Part shown: positions 5,701-9,588 of the stretch, piece after piece
Layout: each line of letters opens with the position of its first letter
Numbering within the stretch: the stretch's first letter is position 1
Source of the DNA: Acidobacteriota bacterium
Lineage (GTDB): Bacteria; Acidobacteriota; Terriglobia; UBA7540
Assembly (NCBI GenBank): GCA_021827245.1
Contig: JAKAWN010000262.1
Span: 1 to 9,588, forward strand
DNA length: 9,588 bases
Direction of reading: 5' to 3'
The notes under the pieces: model-generated
Told to the model about the DNA's origin: nothing
Database searches by the model: none
What the model saw: the letters and a program-made list of their open reading frames with translations, nothing else
Position numbers and translations under genes: made by a program

Positions 5701-8655
5701 ATGCCCCGTTTCACGAATCGCATTGGCCTTTCTCTGCTGTTGATTCTGGCCGTGGTTTACCTGTGGGAATTTTATGCCAAGCCTGTCAGTGGGCCCATTT
5801 ATACGGCTGCAGTCAACGAATATAGGAATGGCCATTACGGGAACTCTCTCAAGCTCCTCCACCACGCTTACGAGATTGATCCCAATAACACGAGTGTCTT
5901 GACACTGATGGGATGGAACTATCTCAAAACGGGCAGGACAGAGATGGCTCTGGAAAGGTTCAAACGCGCCCACCGGCTTGCCCCTAACTCTCCCGATACA
6001 ATCCTGGGCTACGCCGACACCGAAATCAGCCTGGGGCAATACCCTCACGCCTCCGAATTGCTGAATCTGCTGGACCAGCAGGGTAGGGATCCAATTGACA
6101 TTGCGATGGCTTGGGGCTCATTCTATCGTCACACTGGCCGGAACCGGGACGCGGCCCTGGAATTTGAGCGAGTACTTGCTCGCGAGCCTGACGACGCGCT
6201 CGCCCTGGAAAATCTCCGCCAGCTTTTCAACCTGAAGGGTGCGGTCCGGCCGGCCAGCCTCCGCTTCCAGCAGGTAACCCGCCCCGCGGACCTGACATAC
6301 TTGTTCCGGGTGCATGGGAATTTCCTCGAGCACCTCTCCGGGAATGCCTGGGAACCAGTCTACCTGACCGGGATCGATCTCGACGCGGCGCTGCCCGGCA
6401 GCTTTCCGGCTGAGTCCGTGACGGATAGCAGCATATATCTGAGATGGCTCCGGATGATGGGAAGTCTGGGAATCAATACTGTTTACGCCGCAACCATCCT
6501 GCCGCCGGCGTTCTACCGCGCTTTGTGGAACTATGACCACGACGACTCCCATGCACCCTTGTGGCTCCTTCAGGGCATTGCGTTCCCGGGGCCGCCGCCG
6601 GACGGAGATTTCTTCCAGGCGGATTATTACCGGTTATGCCTTAAGGAGATCCGGAAGGCTGTCGATGTTGCGCACGGACAGGGCGATGTTGCCTCGAACT
6701 ATCTTCACGCCGGGGGCCTTTATCCGAAGAATGTTGACCGGTGGATTGCAGGATTTGTGGTCGGCAACACCTGGCTCTCTCACGTGGTCCTGGCCAATAA
6801 TGCGCTGCATCCCCGGATGCGATCATGCCGGGGCGACTACACCGAAGTCCCTTCCGGCAGCGCCACCGAGATCTTTCTGGCCCGGATGATTGATCGTCTC
6901 ACAGAGTACGAAGTGAGCAGGTACAACTGGCAGCATCCCGCCGCGTTTCTTAACTGGCCGACTCTCGATCCGATGCGGCATCCGACGGCGAGTACTATGG
7001 CTGAGGAAATCGCCATCCGCCGCTCGCTGGGCGAGCGCTTCCAGACGCCGCCAGGACCTTATGATGACGACGACAGCGTCACAGTGGACCCGCGCCATCT
7101 TAAGGCCACTCAGAAATTCCCAGCCGGATACTTTGCCGATTACAGCGTGTTTCCCCTCTACCCGGATTTCCTCGATCTCGATCCTTCCTATCTTGAGGTA
7201 AACGACCGCGAAGGAACAGATCCTTTCCTCGGCTATCTGAAGGACCTCAAGGCGCACACTCAGGGGTTGCCGTTGGTGATCAGTTCATATGGAATTCCGA
7301 CCAGCCTGGGCATTGCCCACTTCAGTCCTGCGGGTTTCAACGAGGGTGGCCAGACCGAAATTCAGCAGGGAGAACTTGTGGCACGATTCACGCGCGACAT
7401 CTACAATTCGGCTGCCGCCGGCGGGATGGTTTTCGAGTGGCTCGATGAATGGTTTCGGCGCTCGTGGGTGACCCGCAATTTCGAGACTCCGGAAGAAGAC
7501 AAGCCGCAGTGGACGGACTTCATGGATCCATCCGAATATTACGGGTTGCTCGCCGCCGACCCCGAGGAGTGCGCGGCCCATCAGCTCGATGGAAACCCGC
7601 TTGCCTGGAAAAATCGCCCGACGTTCTATTCCGAAGCGAAGCCAGGGCTGTTCCAGCCCGTTGGAGACCGGTGGGACGCGGCGCGCGATCTCAAAGCTCT
7701 TTATGTGGATGCCGACGAGGGCTTTCTTTACTTGCGGCTGGTGGTCGGCAAGCTTGCCGACGCCAGGACCGGCCGCCCGAACTGGAATGAGGTCAACTAC
7801 CTGATCGGGATCGGGACTGATCCGGGCCGTGCGGGTATCACTTACCTGCCCCTCATTGCTCCCGTGCGTTTTCCCCAGGGAATGACCTTTGCCATTCAAC
7901 TGGCGGGACCGGAGGCAAGCCATATCTGGATCGCTTCGGCCTACAATCCTTATCAGACCGTTCCGGTCAAGAGAATCCCGTCGCAAACCGTGCTTACCCT
8001 GAAGCTTGGGTGGACGCCGAAGGTGACCGATCAGGGCACTTTTGAAGGGGAGATCACCGAGCCGAACCGCCGACGCTTTGCGCGAAATGGGAGATATTTC
8101 CCTCCGGAACGTTACGATCGCGGAATCCTGCGTTACGGAACGCTGAACCGTTCCGCGCCCGATTACGATTCTCTGGCGGAATGGCACGCTAATGTTCGAA
8201 CCAACACAATTGACCTGAGGATTCCCTGGGCACTGCTCAACGTGACGGATCCCTCGACCCTCAAGATCGTTGCTGGGATCGAGAAGGACGGAACGCTCAG
8301 AACTGCCCGGACGCCGGGCTTCGTCCTGGCAGCTTTTTCTTATCGTCCCCAGCGGGCACTCCAGATGCGTCCGATGATGGAGCAGGGACATCCCATCGCA
8401 GACTCCTTGCCAGCCCTGACCGGCCCTCTGACGATATCTCAGGGTTTGCTTCGAAAGTATAGGTGGACCCCCTGGACTCGTCCGCGATACGCACTACGGA
8501 AGAAGCAGTCCTACGGCATCCTTCAAAAAGCATTCCTTGCATTGCCGAAAACTCCCCTCACATCTTCACCCCTGGAAACCGGTGACCCAGCCCTGCCGGG
8601 CAGGAGAGAAGGGCGCCACATCTTTCTTAAAGGGGGCGGTTTGCGCAACCGATAA
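5701..8655 (+). CDS. TPR / glycosidase-like barrel / CBM9-like protein, probably catalytically inactive
   Basis: The 984-residue protein starts with a membrane anchor (about 8-25), so most of it should lie in the periplasm. Residues about 33-175 contain at least four TPRs (for example AAVNEYRNGHYGNSLKLLHH and WNYLKTGRTEMALERFKRA). Residues about 215-625 resemble a clan GH-A TIM barrel, with family-like stretches YLRWLRMMGSLGINTVYA, AFLNWPTLDPMRHP, FVVGNTW, LVISSYGIPTSLGIAH and GGMVFEWLDEWF. In clan GH-A the acid/base Glu follows Asn (here N356-T357) and the nucleophile Glu starts an E-[YF]-G motif (here S529-Y-G). Both Glu appear replaced. Residues about 640-880 look like a CBM9-type beta-sandwich (DLKALYVDADEGFLYLRL). 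A Pro/Arg-rich tail follows. ATG 5701 lies 10 nt after the GT2 stop and is preferred over the in-frame TTG 5680. I infer that the protein binds or guides the polymer made by the GT2. Hydrolysis is possible only if my motif alignment is wrong. Confidence 0.85.
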   Translation: MPRFTNRIGLSLLLILAVVYLWEFYAKPVSGPIYTAAVNEYRNGHYGNSLKLLHHAYEIDPNNTSVLTLMGWNYLKTGRTEMALERFKRAHRLAPNSPDTILGYADTEISLGQYPHASELLNLLDQQGRDPIDIAMAWGSFYRHTGRNRDAALEFERVLAREPDDALALENLRQLFNLKGAVRPASLRFQQVTRPADLTYLFRVHGNFLEHLSGNAWEPVYLTGIDLDAALPGSFPAESVTDSSIYLRWLRMMGSLGINTVYAATILPPAFYRALWNYDHDDSHAPLWLLQGIAFPGPPPDGDFFQADYYRLCLKEIRKAVDVAHGQGDVASNYLHAGGLYPKNVDRWIAGFVVGNTWLSHVVLANNALHPRMRSCRGDYTEVPSGSATEIFLARMIDRLTEYEVSRYNWQHPAAFLNWPTLDPMRHPTASTMAEEIAIRRSLGERFQTPPGPYDDDDSVTVDPRHLKATQKFPAGYFADYSVFPLYPDFLDLDPSYLEVNDREGTDPFLGYLKDLKAHTQGLPLVISSYGIPTSLGIAHFSPAGFNEGGQTEIQQGELVARFTRDIYNSAAAGGMVFEWLDEWFRRSWVTRNFETPEEDKPQWTDFMDPSEYYGLLAADPEECAAHQLDGNPLAWKNRPTFYSEAKPGLFQPVGDRWDAARDLKALYVDADEGFLYLRLVVGKLADARTGRPNWNEVNYLIGIGTDPGRAGITYLPLIAPVRFPQGMTFAIQLAGPEASHIWIASAYNPYQTVPVKRIPSQTVLTLKLGWTPKVTDQGTFEGEITEPNRRRFARNGRYFPPERYDRGILRYGTLNRSAPDYDSLAEWHANVRTNTIDLRIPWALLNVTDPSTLKIVAGIEKDGTLRTARTPGFVLAAFSYRPQRALQMRPMMEQGHPIADSLPALTGPLTISQGLLRKYRWTPWTRPRYALRKKQSYGILQKAFLALPKTPLTSSPLETGDPALPGRREGRHIFLKGGGLRNR

Positions 8656-8777
8656 ACGTCATGAACCATGAAATTGCCAAGGCTCCGAACTCTGCTGCTG
8701 ATCGCCATGCTGGTGTTGCTTGGAGGCGGGGTTGCCGGTTATTGGATTCTGTTGAATCCCGGCAGTATCTGTGTGCG

Positions 8778-9588
8778 GTGGCAGGTTGGCGGAGGGTGGG
8801 ACTTCTTATCCTGCTCACAGTCTCCGGCGGCTGTCTGCTGCCGGTCGCCCAGGCGCACAGCTCTCAACCAACACAAAACATTCCTGCCCTCAAAGTCCTC
8901 GATCGCGCCCACGCACAGTTTTCCCAAGGCGATTATGAGCACGCCCGCCAGAACTTTCTTAAAGCGCTTCCTTCTTTCCCCCATGACTTCGACATCCTCA
9001 AGGATCTTGGCTACTGTTATTTCGTGACGGGGCCTCGAGGCTACGCGGAAGCGGCGAAGTATTATGCGCGGGCTTACAGGGTCAATCCAGGCTCGAGCGA
9101 AGTTGCAGAAAAGCTGGCCCGGTGCTACATGGGGCTCAAGAGGTATGAGGAAGCGGCTGCCATCGAAATGAGGGTTGCGCGGTTGCCCGGCGCTCCCGCG
9201 GAAAGCTTGAAGAGGGCTGCCGAGGCTTATGATGCCGCCGGAGATCGTTCGAAGGCCAGGCAGGCGTATATCGTCTATTTGGAGCGGAAGCCGGCGGATT
9301 TGCTGGCGCGATGCCATCTGGCGCGTCTCGACGGCCTGAACAAGAAGTACGCGTGGGCTGCAGGGCAATACCGGATTGTCCTTTCAGCCAATCCCGACTT
9401 TATCCCTGCTCTGGTTGGAATCGCACAAATATCCGCCTGGCAAGGACAGCTTGACAAGAGCGTCGAATTCTACGACCGCGCTTTGCGGTTCGAGCCGCAC
9501 AACAGCGAGGCCCTCTCGGGGAAAGCGTTTGCGCTGCTCTGGCAGAAGCATTACCGGCAGGCTCAGCAGATTTTTGAGCTTCATCGCA
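8778..9588 (+). CDS. Exported TPR protein, N-terminal part (cut by window end)
   Basis: This frame is open to the end of the window, about 270 residues. From GTG 8778 it begins with a classic signal peptide: a basic start (AGWRR), a hydrophobic core (VGLLILLTVSGGCLLPV) and AQA before a likely cleavage at HSSQ. At least five TPRs follow, such as HAQFSQGDYEHARQNFLKAL, AEAAKYYARAYRVNPGS, KRYEEAAAIEMRVARLPGA and DKSVEFYDRALRFEPHN. The stretch NPDFIPALVGIAQISAWQGQ resembles TPR regions that precede outer-membrane barrels in YaiO-, BcsC- or PgaA-type exporters, but no barrel is visible before the edge. As the fourth gene of the operon it is a candidate for the outer-membrane export component. The start is uncertain. 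ATG 8661 is in the same open frame, five bases after the previous stop, but adds 39 polar residues before the signal. GTG 8796 is another option. Another frame here also looks coding (see findings). Confidence 0.82.
   Translation, partial: MAGWRRVGLLILLTVSGGCLLPVAQAHSSQPTQNIPALKVLDRAHAQFSQGDYEHARQNFLKALPSFPHDFDILKDLGYCYFVTGPRGYAEAAKYYARAYRVNPGSSEVAEKLARCYMGLKRYEEAAAIEMRVARLPGAPAESLKRAAEAYDAAGDRSKARQAYIVYLERKPADLLARCHLARLDGLNKKYAWAAGQYRIVLSANPDFIPALVGIAQISAWQGQLDKSVEFYDRALRFEPHNSEALSGKAFALLWQKHYRQAQQIFELHR

Noticed and set aside
7285..8391. Long minus-strand open frame of 368 codons opposite the barrel protein gene
   Set aside because: Composition is shadow-like with no motif or start signal, and the + strand frame is continuous and family-like.
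1..9588. CRISPR arrays, tRNA or rRNA genes, complete insertion sequences
   Set aside because: I saw no regularly spaced repeats, tRNA cloverleaf, rRNA signature or transposase frame.

Overview
The window is about 9.6 kb of moderately GC-rich bacterial DNA, probably from a Gram-negative-type bacterium. A periplasmic VKOR–DsbA redox protein and an envelope polysaccharide operon ending in a TPR protein with a signal peptide fit that. The gene style (VKOR–DsbA fusions, TPR and HEAT proteins around a GT2 synthase) resembles soil Acidobacteriota. That placement is an impression without a database search. All credible genes lie on the + strand.

Region 1 (1-404) is the 3' part of thiD, the thiamin-precursor (HMP/HMP-P) kinase. 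An in-frame TAA falls just after the catalytic GTGC motif, although the frame stays open and recognisable to a second stop at 402. Region 2 (563-2206) encodes one polypeptide with a five-helix VKOR domain, a DsbA-like thioredoxin domain (CPAC) and a C-terminal rhodanese domain that lacks cysteine at the usual catalytic position. Region 3 (2207-2782) is a 576-bp gap with no credible gene. It holds an AT-rich segment, a perfect tandem 12-bp repeat, a near-consensus sigma-70 promoter and a predicted leader of about 375 nt with several hairpins, ending in a Shine-Dalgarno that could be masked.

Region 4 (2783-9588, running off the end) looks like one operon: a membrane-anchored HEAT-repeat protein; a multi-membrane GT2 glycosyltransferase with all motifs of processive polysaccharide synthases; a 984-residue membrane-anchored protein with TPRs, a glycosidase-like barrel and a CBM9-like beta-sandwich; and a TPR protein with a signal peptide, cut by the window edge. 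Gene spacing is very tight (overlap or up to 10 nt for the first three).

The parts parallel PNAG and cellulose systems: a GT2 synthase in the inner membrane, sugar-handling and TPR proteins in the periplasm, and a TPR protein leading to an outer-membrane exporter. The set is not a standard pga or bcs operon. The HEAT protein and the barrel protein are unusual, and the barrel appears to have lost both clan GH-A catalytic glutamates, suggesting a glycan-binding or guiding role. This HEAT–GT2–pseudoglycosidase–TPR set, driven by the structured leader, is the best candidate for an undescribed system here.
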